A stretch of 64,000 nt of DNA, from NCBI GenBank assembly GCA_032158125.1, contig JASKOT010000010.1, positions 1 to 64,000 of the forward strand. Direction: 5' to 3'. Of the stretch, positions 23,851 through 36,099 are shown in pieces. The DNA is from Papiliotrema nemorosa. Taxonomy: Eukaryota; Basidiomycota; Tremellomycetes; Tremellales; Rhynchogastremaceae. Position 1 is the first letter of the stretch. Each line of letters opens with the position of its first letter. The notes beneath the pieces were generated by a model. The model had not been told where the DNA came from. It worked only from the letters and a program-made list of their open reading frames with translations, and made no database searches. The translations under genes were made by a program, and so were the position numbers.

Positions 23851-25182
23851 CTAGTCGGCAATCTCCGTGAGATCTACGGCATCCTCGATACAATCACCCG
23901 GCTGTTCTCTTCTGGTTCTCTTTCTGCTCCTTTCCTTTCGGAGATCCTCCTATCATTCAGCGATGTTTCCAGACTTCTACACAGACCATGCCTACCTCGA
24001 GATCTCTGATACGTTTGAGCGCGTTTTCATATGCGACGATACCTCCCGGCTTCTCTTCTAAACCCGACAGATCTGGCGTCATCTTCATCCTTACTCCTTA
24101 TACTCTACGCACCGGATACACCTGAACTCTGGGTGCAGGCAGGTGGGATCGAATCTGAGACAGGTGCGTCTTGTGCTGTGCTGCATCAACCTCTGTGACA
24201 ACGGGGTGGATGACGTACGGATCACTCCAAGGGTTTGGAGCTTGACTCGGGTGTTATACTGGGAACATCAAACGAAGCATCGATCTTTCAGGATCCACGT
24301 CACTCACATGGAAGAGGAAACGATATGACTGGGAGTTTGACTTTGTCTTCCCGGAGTACAGTTGTGATGGCTCGACCGATGTGGATGAATGTCCTGCTCT
24401 GGATGTCTGTCAGCGGCCCAGCAGATGCTCCTAATTAGTCAATTCACACTACAGTGCTACCGATCCTATACGTCACTCAGCTTCGGCGTGACTTAAGGCC
24501 TACTTGTACTGCCTCTCGTCGACTACCCGAGTTTGAATACTGGCATTGTGCGGTACACCAAACTCCGCTTGTCTATGTCTGACTTCCTCGAATACGAGTT
24601 CGATGGAACCCATGCTCGAGCTGGTCTCTGCGAGTATATCGTCATCGGTTGTTTCCTAGCTTCAGCCAAGCGTTCAATCGCAGACTCACGAGGGGGCCAA
24701 AGTCCAGGGGATAAGTGACTGCTTTGCTATCTTGCATGTCGTAACAACAAGCGAAAGTCACGGTCTTCCGCTTGTTCCTTCGGAGGAGTGCTGTCCTTGC
24801 GATCTCAACTCCATCACAGCGAAATGCAGCCCGAAGATCGTCCTCTGTATCAACAAGATTGTATTTGCCTTTGACTTGGAACTCCTGACTATCAGATGGC
24901 GATGTAGAGGGCGACACACCTCTCCTTCCACATATTCGAGGAAACACTCGGTGTACGCCGGTTCCTTTCCCTCTCGAGGATGATGAGTTACCCTGTACTC
25001 ATCTCGCCGTCAAAGAGTGTACAGATAATCGAGGCCGTCTTACTGAGTCGCTTTAAATTCTTGGTGGTCTCGACCCATACCTGTGGTCAGGTCTTGATTA
25101 GGCGGAACCGTACTTGATGGACGAGGGAACAGGGAACACTCACTTCCAGGGTGAGCTTCGCTCCTGATGCTCCCTTTGGCAT
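23851..25182 (-). CDS. DUF7918-like protein, array copy C
   Basis: Start MPKGASGAKLTLE at 25182, stop TAG at 23851-23853. Blocks in order: VWVETTKNLKRL, then REGKEPAYTECFLEYVEGE, EFQVKGKYNLVD, FRCDGVEIARTALL, SSMGSIELVFEEVRHRQ, SYRFLFH, then YNTRVKLQTLGVI with the array's phase-1 intron. The C-terminal exon set encodes LSGLEEKPGGIVAYENALKR, nearly the same as in copy D, then a basic end (KERSRKRTRREQ) and acidic close (DLTEIAD). The reading frame closes across all introns only if two acceptors are used that are not the first AG (one ends GCAGAG, one ends GCTGACAG). I judge the gene intact but not certain. Function unknown. Confidence 0.7.
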
Positions 25183-25552
25183 GAGGATGAGGATGAATTT
25201 TGGAGGACCTTTGCACTCCTGGATTTCCGCTGATCAGGATGAGATCTCTGTCGGCGAGACTATAGATGTAAAGTCAAGGGGGGGGAGGTTGGAGAAGAAT
25301 GAAGAAGAAGGGAAGATGATGGTTGAGTCATCTGGCTGGTGGGATTGCACAGACCGCTGCGCCCTCCTCATTTCGACATGAATTTCGACATCTTCCCCTT
25401 TTATACAGTGCATGCCTGCCTAGCTGATCTCCAGGACGATGGAGCGTATCTACAATACGGACTGTGAGTCATTCATGTGTGCGTCTAATGCTACTAGAGC
25501 CGGAGCGTGTCGCGCCGGAGTATCCTTGTTTCAAATTCGGGTCGTTTCCCAG

Positions 25553-26964
25553 TCAATCGTCGTCGAGGCCAGTCAGATCCTGAACTTCTTGCACCGGAGG
25601 GGTATTTGGTCGCTGTCTCTTTCTCGCTCGTAAGGATCGATTGTCGTCCTGGATCAATCAGCTCGTTTACACGGACCGCGTGGCATTCACTCGCTTCTAG
25701 CTGTTGAATACGCTTTAACGCAGCTTCGTATGCAGCGATTCCTCCCGGCTTCTCCTCCAATCCAGATAGATCCTTCGCTAACTCAGTGTTTGACATTGAT
25801 TCAGCTGAGTGCGATCCAGGCTGCTTGCAGGTTGTCCTAGTGGATCTCGACTTCTCTGACACTTCTGGCTTCTGTTGAGGACTGTCATGCGCTGTCACGT
25901 TCAGCTCCGACATGACGAGCCGGAAGTTATGAAAAAGTGAGGGACTAACGAATAATGGACATGCTTTGTAGTTTGGCTCGCGTTCGGTACTCTGTTTCAG
26001 CCCCTTGACGCCTCGAAATGTGACTTGTGGGATCTCACCTTAAATACAACTCGATATTCAGCCGCACCCAAGTAGTCATGAAAGATTGTCCTGTATTTGG
26101 ATGTTTTCGTGGGGATGCCCTCACCGATCCTTTCACGTCAGATTGCGCTTTTAGGGGAATGACGCGTTTCTCACGATACAGAACTGCCGAGCCTGACTGT
26201 CAGTCATGCTGGTGGGCTTCCCTTCTCCTTGAATGAAGGGCAAGAGAGGGTGATGAGGACTGACTTACTTGTGTAGCTTCTCGTCAACCACTACATGCTT
26301 CAATGCTGGTCGAGAACCCTTAGAATTGGAAGCAATACGTCGAGTGCACTTGGTCTCTTTCAGCTTGACGATCAGAGAACCGAGCTCTGTCGACGCTGCG
26401 GTGACGGCGCCTGAATCATCCGTGGTAGACTACAGCTGAGCTGATCGCGAAGGGACTTTCTTATTCTATAGCTCACTACAGGTGCAAATAGTAAGGGATG
26501 TTGGCTGTATCTTCCTTCCTCCACGCTGTAGCCGTATGGGAACGCGATTTCCCGATGTTTGTCCCGGTCAAAAATGGGCCAGGTGACTATCTCGGTTCCG
26601 TCACAAAAGAAGCCGATTTTGACGTCGTGTCGGTAGATTTTCGGTTCGAGCTTGACTTGGACCTTGAAACTCTTTGGGATGAGCTCCCAGGCGTCACGTG
26701 TTTCTTACCTTTCCCTCTTCACACTCGACGAAGCATTCGGTGTACGCAGGCGTCGAGCCCTTTTTCACATGGTGCTTCACTTCATATTCGGCTTTCATGT
26801 GAGCTCAAATGTCCTTGTTGCAAGATTTTATTGAACGCACGTAGCCTTCTTCCATCTTCGACGTATTCGACCCAGGCCTATCTATCAGGTGATCATGCGG
26901 GGGAGTGCTGCTGGGCATCTCGGCGACATACCTCGACACCGCTGCACGAAGGGCTCTTCGGCAT
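25553..26964 (-). CDS. DUF7918-like protein, array copy D
   Basis: Start MPKSPSCSGVE at 26964, stop TGA at 25553-25555. Blocks in order: AWVEYVEDGRRLPEYEVKHH, TPAYTECFVECEEGKSFKVQ, IGFFCDGTEIVTWPIF, FPYGYSVEEGRYSQHPLLFA, STELGSLIVKLKETKCTRR, EYRVVFK, then YRTRAKLQSMSII with the same phase-1 intron as the other copies. The C-terminus has LSGLEEKPGGIAAYEAALKR, then a basic and acidic end (RARKRQRPN, DLTGLDDD). The final intron seems to use a GC donor (GAA then GCGAGT), because only that keeps the frame that matches copy C. The tail similarity suggests C and D are the most recent duplicates. Function unknown. Confidence 0.72.
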
Positions 26965-27956
26965 GACGAACGATCTTTGTCCGCGACTGGCTATTGAGTA
27001 GGTGATCGAAGAGAATCAATGTCGAATAGATGGAAAACGTTGATGGGCTGAGAAGGACGAATGGTGATCTTCCCGTTGAGTCAACCATGTGTTTCAGATT
27101 GATCCCGTCTTCTCCTTCCCAAACACCATCGAAGCGATCTTCGATGAATATGGGCATTCTAGCCAGAAGGAGGCACGCTATACAATCCATCTGGCTGTAG
27201 GATCATCTTGTTGCTGCATAGCGTGAGAACCTTACGGGGGGGAATGACTGGTGTCTGGTTCCTATGTACAGTATATTCATCCAATCAGTGTGGCGGCCTT
27301 GCTAGCATCGAGCTTTGACATTTGGACCGACAGGGGTTTGGACGCAGAAGAATGGCACATCCATCCGACCGCAACAGAGAGAATACGCAGAACGACTGTG
27401 ATATGGCTGCATTAGTCCATCGAGGCTTGCCTTTTGACGCAATGTTTTGCCTGTACTCGTACTGTAGTGTGGCGGCATCGTGCCTGGTCAATGGGGTCCT
27501 TTCGACCGCAGGCAAATCTGACAGAGATACTTCAACGGCTGTGCTCGTCTCATCCTCAACACCATTGTTGGGGTCCAATCGACTAACCACTGTCGACTGT
27601 GAGCCTGAAGAGTTGAATTTGCATATCGCAAAGCTCTAGCCACCGGATTGTCCAAAGCCTTGTACCCATCTCATCTTTTCCTGGATTCCCCGATCGCTCT
27701 TCCTCATCAAACAGTGGACATCCTATCGATCCATGATCCCTTCTTGCTCTCTCGCTCTCTGCCTCTCTCGCGCATTCCCAGTGTGATACCAGATATCGTT
27801 GAATATTAGGAAAGAAGAGGGGAGACGGCGCACGCTGTCTGTCATACTTTCTAGTACATGAAGCACAAATAAGGGTGGCTGACGATATGCAGAATCTCGC
27901 CCTACTTTTCGGCTTCCTTAGAACAATCCCACATTTCTTCTCCGATAGCCTCTGAC
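26965..27956. other. Gap between the DUF7918-like array and the methyltransferase, no supported gene
   Basis: About 990 bases upstream of both the array's last copy and the methyltransferase (head-to-head). A 100-codon open frame on the minus strand (27285-27590) lacks an ATG, and a 105-codon frame overlaps it on the plus strand. Neither shows array blocks or a known motif. I looked for a fifth array copy and did not find one. Confidence 0.4.
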
Positions 27957-30900
27957 ATGTCTGGAAACGACATCATCCCCATCAATCCCCCAATGACAAA
28001 CCCGTCCCAGTTCACACCCGCTTCTCTGCTTCCTCGACAGCTGAACGAGGTCATGGCGACCATCCTTCCTCAGCACCACCGTCTGGTCTACAAGAAGCAT
28101 CGATCAAAGAGAGTGATGATGGAGGTCGATGACGACGATGTCTCCCTGAAGGACGGGAGAGTCAAGCTCTTGAAGCGGAGAAAAGGGGACGTTCAGGCAG
28201 GAGAGGAAGAGTGGGCATGGCTCTCGGTACGAGTGAATGGAGTGGAGTACAGCGTGCGCCAGAGCAGCTAGCACCCTTATCAGTGTTTGGGAGAGACTTC
28301 TCACTGACCATCAGGTCGACGACTCAGTCGAGATTCAGACTGATCAAGGGAGAAGGTGAGAGCGAGTGTAGCGCTCTGCTGACCTGACTGTAGCACTGTC
28401 GGCCTCATCAGGAGAATCATCGCAACACGGTCGGGCACGTCACATAAGAGAGTCAACTTGCACATACAATGGGTGACACCTTTCGACGCTGACAAGGAAT
28501 GGAGAGGCGGTGTGCAGGAGCTTTTCCTCACAGACGCACATTGCGACGACGTGTCCATCTCCAAGGTGGTACGAAAAGTTGATGTCACCTACGTGCGGCC
28601 TGGCGGGAGAGTACCGACTGATGTATGGAGGCAATTCTGCCGGTGAGCGTCTATCCGGTGAAGGCTGATGCATAGCTTTGTCATCACTGCAGACCATCGA
28701 GTACGCGATCCTGTCGATGGTGCACCTTGCGACAGCTGTCATCGCAAAGCGGTTCTCTCGTCTAGCCCTTTGGTCACCGCGAGGTCGCTCCGATTGCCAG
28801 GTATCTCGGCTATGACTCTGCATCAGTACGACTTCGTCTTAATCGATCCGAAAAGTACTGGGCAGACATACATAATTGGACAGATCAAGTCGTTCTTCCC
28901 GAAAGATCAGACAATCGAGCTCCGACTTTTCCAGCGGAGGGCGAACCTGAATAAGGCTGATTTCATGGACGAGGTGAGAGGACCATGATCGATGTGTCGA
29001 TGATTGCTGAAATCAGCGTCGAATCTGCATTACGGATGATTACCAGGTAGTTCCTGCTAGCCTAGTCCGTGCGCGGTGTCATGTGGTAACTACCAAAGAC
29101 GAGTTGTCGAGGTGGGAGAATCACGCCATCTTCTGGTGCGATTCCAGGTGGTCGTCAACGCAGCAAAAAGTGGTCAACCTCCAAGGAGGGCTACCAAAGT
29201 GTGAGACCTGCGACAATGAACGGATGAGCGTTCTGCCCGTGAATCGACATTTTTCAAGACTCGCAGCAGACTTCCGAGTTGCGGATTACTACTCGGGAGG
29301 GGGAGGCGGTATATTATCGGCCTGCAGATACTTCTCGGTAGTCTCGGCTGTTGATATGGATCCCAACGCCTGTTCCACAATAGCGTGGGTGTTGATTCCT
29401 CCTCAAATTCAGCTGAATTGCAGCCAGAATTTCCCTGGCATCACAATCTCCTGCGCAGCCGTCTCAGATCTCCTTCATCGGGAGAAGCAGTATGAGGCGG
29501 GTGGACAAGTCCATGAGCTGTATGCCGACAGACATCTAAATCGACCGGCATCTCGGCGCCTGACTGTACCTCGACTGCCACAGAGAGGCTCCATTCTCTT
29601 GATGATGGGCGGAGTGCCCTGGTGAGTTGTGACCAACGCGAGGAAGATGGCGTACTAAACTGCAGTCAAGGACACTCCAGAGCCAATCAATACCAACAGG
29701 TAGACGACGAGCGAAACGAAGAGCTCTTTGTCTTCTTGTCTGAGGTCGAGCGAGTACAGCCAAGTTACGTCATCATCGAGAATGTCCCCGGGTTCAAAGA
29801 TGACAGGGCGGATGGCTCCTTCGCCGAAGAGGGCGGGATCAAGAGTTATGCGGCGGCAGCTCAGACGTTGCTCATCCAGCTAGAGTGAGCAGGCCCTCAT
29901 GAGAAAGACTGATGCTCGCAGCTACCAGTGTCAGTTGGCTATCCTTGATGCCAGGAGCTTCGGATCGGCTCAGAACAGGGTGAGACTCTGGATCGTCGCA
30001 GCCAAAAGGGGCCTGCCACTCCCAGAGATACCCCAGCCAAGTCATGCGAACCCGAAGGTGCGAGCAACGGTGTTTGCTCGAGCTGGCGTCAAAACATCCA
30101 CCTATACTGAGTCGGGGACGCCCGGATGCGGCGCATACCCAGCCGTGACGGTCCAGGATGCGATCTCTGACTTACCTCGTAAGTGTTTCCTGACCGAATC
30201 AAGCTGATCCTGAGCATTCGACTTTGAATTGTGAGCTGCACCAAGGCGTGTTGGCTCATCCCATCCAGGCCAGGGACACCAGCTCGACGGGGCATTCCAA
30301 GCTACGCTGCTGGCAGTGCAGGAGTGGGGACTGATACACGGGTTGGTTTCGATAGGCCAATGCCATACCGAACTCCGCCAACGACCTTGTTTCAGAAGAG
30401 GATGCGAGGTGATCAACTAAACATTGTGGATCACTTTACACCTTCGCGAAGCTTGGCAGAAGTCGAAAAGTAGGCAATGTTGAGGTGTCATCCTGTCCTC
30501 AAACTCATGTATAGGTGTCACATCGCCTTTGTTGCCCGGCGCGAAGGTGATTTGAGGGGTAAATCAAAGTAGGACCCGTAACCATGTTGACAGTCAGGCT
30601 GTGAAAGGCGCCTTGACCCCAACGGAGGGTTTAAAGCGTTGTTGACCAGCAATGCTCCTGGTCGACGGGCGAGTCGACCTATCCACTACGAGGTCAGCCG
30701 GATATGGCAGTATCACCCAGAGACGAGCTGATACCACAGCAACGCCGAACCAAGACGGTTGCTGAGGACAAGAGAGCGATGGGTTTCCCGGATACTTATC
30801 GCCTGAGTGGCTCGGCCAAGGAGGTAGGCATGGGGACGGGGGTGGATTGTCATTGGCTGACGGGCGAGCAAATCGCTCAATTGGGAAACGCGTGGTGTGT

Positions 30901-31042
30901 ACACATGGGAAAGGCGGTCGTCAAGTCCGTCCATGATGCTATCAGGCACGAGTGGCTCAAAGACGGGCAGCCCGAGGATCTGCAGAGATGGTGGAAGAGC
31001 AAGAACGACCGGCTTGATCGAGGCACAGACCGGCAGACCTAA
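27957..31042 (+). CDS. C5 cytosine DNA methyltransferase with BAH domain (DnmtX-like)
   Basis: Transfers methyl groups from S-adenosylmethionine to cytosine C5 in nuclear DNA. About 770 residues from roughly 15 exons. An N-terminal BAH-like region (VNGVEYSVDDSVEIQ...) is followed by a clearer BAH domain (YDFVLIDPKSTGQTYIIGQI). All catalytic motifs are present: I, VADYYSGGGGGILSA; IV, GGVPCQGHSRAN, with the catalytic cysteine codon split by an intron at about 29622 (TG|T); VI, VIIENVPGF; VIII, QNRVRLWIVA; IX, FKALLTSNAPGRRASR...AMGFPDTYR; X, LGNAWCVHMGKAV. Stop codons in the raw frame all fall inside recognisable introns. It lacks the SNF2/RING parts of Dnmt5. BAH plus catalytic domain is the layout of DnmtX, the de novo enzyme described in Kwoniella and lost in the pathogenic Cryptococcus lineage. 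A DNMT1-type enzyme is the alternative. Confidence 0.85.
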
Positions 31043-32032
31043 TATGATGGAGCGTAGTCAATTCTCTATGGTAGATTGACACGAGTTGAAACATTTTCGT
31101 TGCGAACGGTACCGAATTCAACGTCTCATCGTATACTTCGATGTAGCATCATCGCCGACGCATATTTTTTTTCATCCTGTGCATCGACCTGCATTAAATC
31201 ACCCATGCATAGCCAGTTCCTACCCTCCAAAACAGCCTAAGACGGCTGGATAATCAGGTCAGAATTGTCTTTCCGACACATTGATGAAGCGTGTTTTGCG
31301 CCAGCTCCGCTTCCTTAGTCTTTATGCTAGGGTTAGAGGTCCTGTCTGTGAAGAGAAATCTGAGACGGATCAATTGCTGGTTGCAAAAAACATCCTTACG
31401 TTAGTGCGCTGCTACGCAGACACTGCAATTTCTGGAACATATCTATCAAACGATAGCACATCGTTTTTGCATGCAGAGTAGAAGAGTAGATCTAGATCTG
31501 ATGAGTTGGCACGGGGACGATGGGATGATGGGATGGACCTCGTGATGGGACGGAAATGTCATGTGTTGTGTGCTCTAGTTCGATCACGCGGCGCGGCGGC
31601 AACGGGAACGGCGGCAGACCAGAGGAAGGTGGGTGGTTTCAAGCTGGTTCCTAGTCTTTCGGGCGTCTCCGATGGTGGCAATTGTCAATTCTGTAGAACC
31701 GTTTCGTGGATCACCGCGCACTTCCACTTGGAAACTTGGATACCGTACGAGTACTGCATCGACGACATGTCCCAATGACAGACCCTTCTGAGAGTCCATC
31801 AGTGAACCTGCAAACGAGCCGCTGTGGGATCCCGCCTGGTGGGCGAGTCATTCAGATAAGATCATCTGGGCAGAGAGGGCGGGCTGGATTTCAAAGCTTC
31901 AATTGAGTGTTAGATCGCCCATCCATGCAGCAATCACACTACAGGGGCATCCGTTAACCCCACCGAGTCGTGCCGGATCAGCAACGGCTTGCCAGTACAA
32001 TGTTACAGCCAGTCATCCTTCATCTAGCTGTT
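31043..32032. other. Convergent gap, no supported gene
   Basis: About 990 bases between the methyltransferase stop (+) and the VPS54 stop (-). A T9 run lies near 31165-31173 and an AGATCTAGATCT palindrome near 31489-31500. A 90-codon plus-strand frame (31506-31778) has no recognisable feature. This is long for a convergent gap in this compact window. Confidence 0.45.
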
Positions 32033-35000
32033 CTACTCTAGTTTATTCTCGCTCTGCCCCGGAGGATGCGACTCTGCTTCCTCTGCTTCCTCGACCAGTC
32101 CATCCGCTTTCTTGGAGAGCTGCAGAGACGCAGTATCCCCGACAGTCTCAGTCTCGGCTGGCCCGGCGGTGTCTTGCTCTCCCGCTGACGCTTCCGCCTC
32201 CACTGGCTCGGCGAGAGGGAGTCCCTGCGGTTCCGTCTCTGCCTCTGTAGCCGCTTCGTGTTCCGGTCTCGGGGCAGGAGCGGCAGTTTCCACCGCATCC
32301 TGTTCACCTTCGGCAGACGAATCACGCTCCACTTCCTTTGGCTCTTCAGTCACTGTTGCCTCCGTGACCGTCAGGGAGTCTTCATCCTCCCCGCTTTTCC
32401 GCTCATCGTCCGCGGATGTAGCATCTCCATTCTCCGAGGGCGATTCTGCAGACTTCGGTATCGACTCTGATCCAACGCGCTTCAACATTCCACGCATTGT
32501 CTGGCCTATCGGACGTCTTGGCGTAGGCTTGTCTCTGACCAGCGTTTCCAGCGATGCAACCGAGCTGCCAGATTCGGATAGTGGAGCCAAACGATCTTTG
32601 ATCAAAGCGACGTCTTGAGTCATGCGTTTCTTCGCATCATCCGATTTTAGCTCGATCTTGGTGTATTCTTCGCTCAGTCTATGAACAATAGCGGCGAGAA
32701 CCTCCGACAAAACGCCCTGGGTGTCAGTCACCTAAGACGGCGGACAGACATATGAAACGTACCTCTACTGTTGAAGCGGCTAAATACTTGGACAAGACCT
32801 TGTGAAGGGTCGCAGTTTCCTTCACGAGCATTTCGGCGTACTGCCGCGGACCATCCTTGTCTGGAGCGCTTTCCCAGTCGATATCCTGTCAATCAACTGG
32901 AATCCATGTCTGATGATATAATCGACATACACGGAGCGAGCCGACGTGCACGGCCAAACGATCCGACATGATGGCCACCAATTTGGCGTGGATCTCATGT
33001 TGATGCTCTTGATAATCCTGTTGGTGAGATCGGATACCGTTTCCGACTCACCCTTTTGAGCTTGTCAAACTCGGTGAGCATGACCGCTTGCTTTGGGTTC
33101 AAATGTCGGCGGATAAACTCGCGTATGTATGGTATCAAAGCGACCATGATAGAGAGCGATTGCGATGCGAGCGCTGCAGACAGAGTCAGGGCAGGCTCAT
33201 CAAGATACTGAGCATCTTCACTGACCAAGGTGTTTAGCAGTGATGTTCTTCAATCCTGCGGAGCGCATTGCTCCTGCGCCCAACACGACTTGGCATGTTC
33301 TAGAATTGAAAGACTGCCAGTGAGCTTGAGACTAGAAGGAGCACGCGAGATCCCACCTTCAGGAACTCGATCATACGCGACATGACATCGGTCACCACAA
33401 GCTCGAGATTGATGACGATCTTAAGGTAATCACCCAAGAGTACGAGACTCTCCGCCGTAGCCTTGACCACGAAGAATGTCTTGTCCTCAACTGCGAGAGC
33501 CTTTGCCGGACCACCATTATCTTCGGCTTCAGTACTCGGAGCGCTGGGTACGAAGCATTCCTTCGGGTCGGACACGGCGGATTCTATAAGGAGATTCACG
33601 ACATGTTGGACCTCGGTGGCGACGTCAATTTGAGACCATTGCTCTTCCTGCACCAGTATAGCGGATTTGGTAAGACGCATAGAGTGATACGAGACCAGGA
33701 ACGCTCGTGCCTGGAGTCAACTTGAAGGCCGCTCGTTGCACGAGCAACTCACCTGTGATGCTGTAATGCCACGCAGAGAGACGATCATACGTTTCGCCAG
33801 CACTTCCGTAGCAACGACAAAGTCCCAATTCTCTTTGAAGAGCTCCACAAACTCGCCGAGCGGGAGTTTCGCATGTTGTTCTGATCGCACCCCCAATATC
33901 TTACTGGCCCGATTGTTGGCTAGTTCGCATGCAGATGCCAGAACGTCTCCTAGATCCAAGGCAGTCGCCTCTGTTTTAGCGTGGGCATTGTCGGCATTCA
34001 TCTCCAAGGGCTCCAATACGACCGGTGCGACATCACTGGTGCGTCAGCGGATGTCAAACACGCGGCTGCCCACTTACTTGAGGGTCGAGAAGAGGTCCTG
34101 AATAGTGCTACCTATTTCCTGTGCTCGCTTGAGACGCGCGAGCATCGTGCCGAACATCCGAGTAGAGAGGAGTAGATATGTCGAGTGATCCATCGACTTC
34201 AGAGAGTCTGCGAGGGTCGCCCTGCTGGTCAGTCAATTGTCAGATTCAGCAGGAAGAGACGAACCCTCTCGCCTCTGGCAGTCTTCCTTCCTCGTCACCG
34301 TCCTCCTCGGACTGGGTGACGGGCAAATGCTGATAATCAGTCTCGAGTCGTCCATCAAAGCCGGCATCTCACCTTTCTCGACCCCTCTCTTATGCTCGTT
34401 GTCAAAACTTCGCGCCAAACATCTTCCACCTTGTCTATTTTCCCACAACGTATCAAGCCTGACAGCATAGGCTCCAACGAGGACCGCACACGGTCCATAT
34501 CCAGCTCTGCTGAATTTTCGGCCTCTGACAAGACTGATAGGAGTAGAGCATTGAGAGCACCCTCCAGCTGAGTCGAGATCGTCGCCAACAACGAGGCGAT
34601 AGAACCAGGGAGCGCGCCAAAGGTCGGCAGTGTCGCAAGGGGTAGATGCGACGAGGAGTCCTGAGCGTCTGCAGTCCTGTAACGATTCCACCACCTCATG
34701 ATATCACCAAGATATCCCAGACCTCCAGCCCAATCCCCAGCCTCGACCAATCCGCTTGCTACCCTGATCATCTCCTCGACTTCGGCGATCACCTTGACAT
34801 TTCGCTCAGTCATCCGCAGAGTATGCAACTTCTCTTGTGCATCTATGATTTCCAGTCCCTTTTGCGCTTGTTTCGACCCGACATCTTTCAACGATGATTG
34901 GAGGTCTGTTATCCGTGTGAGGCAAGAAGCGGATTCCGAATGAAGATCCTGTAGATTCGATAGAGCAGAGAAGAAGGAGGAAGATCGGAGGGTGATTTCG

Positions 35001-35708
35001 TGAATGAGATGTCGCTCAAGAGTGTCCAGATGTGAAGCAAGCACATCTCGTGGATCTGCTTGCGGCAATTTCGACGGTCCAGCCCCGGGGGTATCCACGA
35101 GTGATGCCCATGTCGATGGATTGGCTAGATCGAAAGCGGGGTCGAAGAAGCTCTCCGGGACCGAGTCGAGAGAAGGAAGACTCGACTTGAGTTTATCAAG
35201 ACTTGCATCTCCTAGTAGAAGAGAGTCCGAGGCTGCCGAAGAGGTCGAGCCTGTCTGCGAAGCAATAAAGGTCTCATAGAGCGGTGTAACATCCTGAAGA
35301 TAAGTGTCGTAGAAAGTAGGTGGAGGTGGGCGAGGCAGGGTAGGAGGGACTGATGTGAGGGCAGGTAGGGGTTTCCTTGACGAGCGTAGAGGGTTCGCCT
35401 TCTTCGTAGGATGATTAAGAACTGTAGATATGGCTAGCTAATCAGCTCGGGTCTCGCGGATCGCGCTCACCGTTGAAACCTCTTTTCTCTACACCATCTT
35501 CGGCTCGAGCGTTGACGTCTAGCTTCCAGGATACCAGATTCAGAGCCTTCGAGTCGACACCATTTGGCTCCCAGCCGTACTCGGCGCTCGTCTCGAGCAG
35601 ACTTGGCGCCGTGCCATCCAGCTCTGACAAGATGGACTCGGAGGCAGGCGGGGAAGAAGGTGCCGGGGTCGGAACTGAAGAGGGAAAAGCGGAGGGCGTC
35701 TTTGACAT
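32033..35708 (-). CDS. VPS54: GARP complex subunit Vps54 with acidic C-terminal extension
   Basis: Subunit of the GARP tethering complex, which captures endosome-derived vesicles at the trans-Golgi network. Start MSKTPSAFPSSVPTP at 35708. The N-terminal coiled-coil region (LDTLERHLIHEITLRSSSFF, EMIRVASGLVEAGDWAGGL) and the C-terminal Vps54 core (VLGAGAMRSAGLKNITAKHL, IPYIREFIRRHLNPKQ) match the family. About seven introns. After the core the frame goes on for roughly 200 residues of Glu/Ser/Ala-rich sequence (for example EAEASAGEQDTAGPAETE) that I do not know from other Vps54 proteins, ending SENKLE. It lies tail-to-tail with the methyltransferase and is divergent from ADE4. Confidence 0.9.
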
Positions 35709-36099
35709 GATGGATGGTAATTGATCTACCTATCCCATATACACATTGCTGTCGTATGGGTGAGCTCTGTATCGACTCGCCTTCTTCGTCGTTGATTTCC
35801 AGCTCATGAACAGTGGTTGATCTCGTGAGCCCCGCGTCGCGCGAAGACATTTGCCACGTGGCTCTCACGGCAGTCCCGGGTGGCAAGAGGGTTTGTGTAT
35901 CAATAAATCTTTGGTTATTTTTCACTGTCACATTTAATCCCGGTCAAGATGGGCTCGGCCGGTCCGCGTTGAATTGCGATTTATTTTGTTGTCGAGTCTC
36001 GAGAAGGGGATTACACAACTGTCAAAAGCTACGGCTAGGGTCATAGCACCTGTATCACTACTCGCCAAGCAATTATTCTTCTGGACTGAACATCGAACT
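35709..36099. promoter_or_regulatory. Divergent promoter of VPS54 and ADE4
   Basis: About 390 bases between two divergent start codons. It includes the 5' leaders. No gene or decisive motif seen. Confidence 0.45.

Noticed and set aside
20119..26964. Array region taken as decayed pseudogenes because of many stops
   Set aside because: Stops fall inside introns with good donor, branch and acceptor signals, and spliced frames give aligned protein blocks in all four copies.
27285..27590. Fifth array member upstream of copy D
   Set aside because: No conserved block of the array is found in any frame and the open frame has no ATG.
29380..30700. Methyltransferase read as a broken gene
   Set aside because: Each frame change coincides with a normal short intron. 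After removal motifs IV to X follow in one frame, including the split catalytic cysteine codon.
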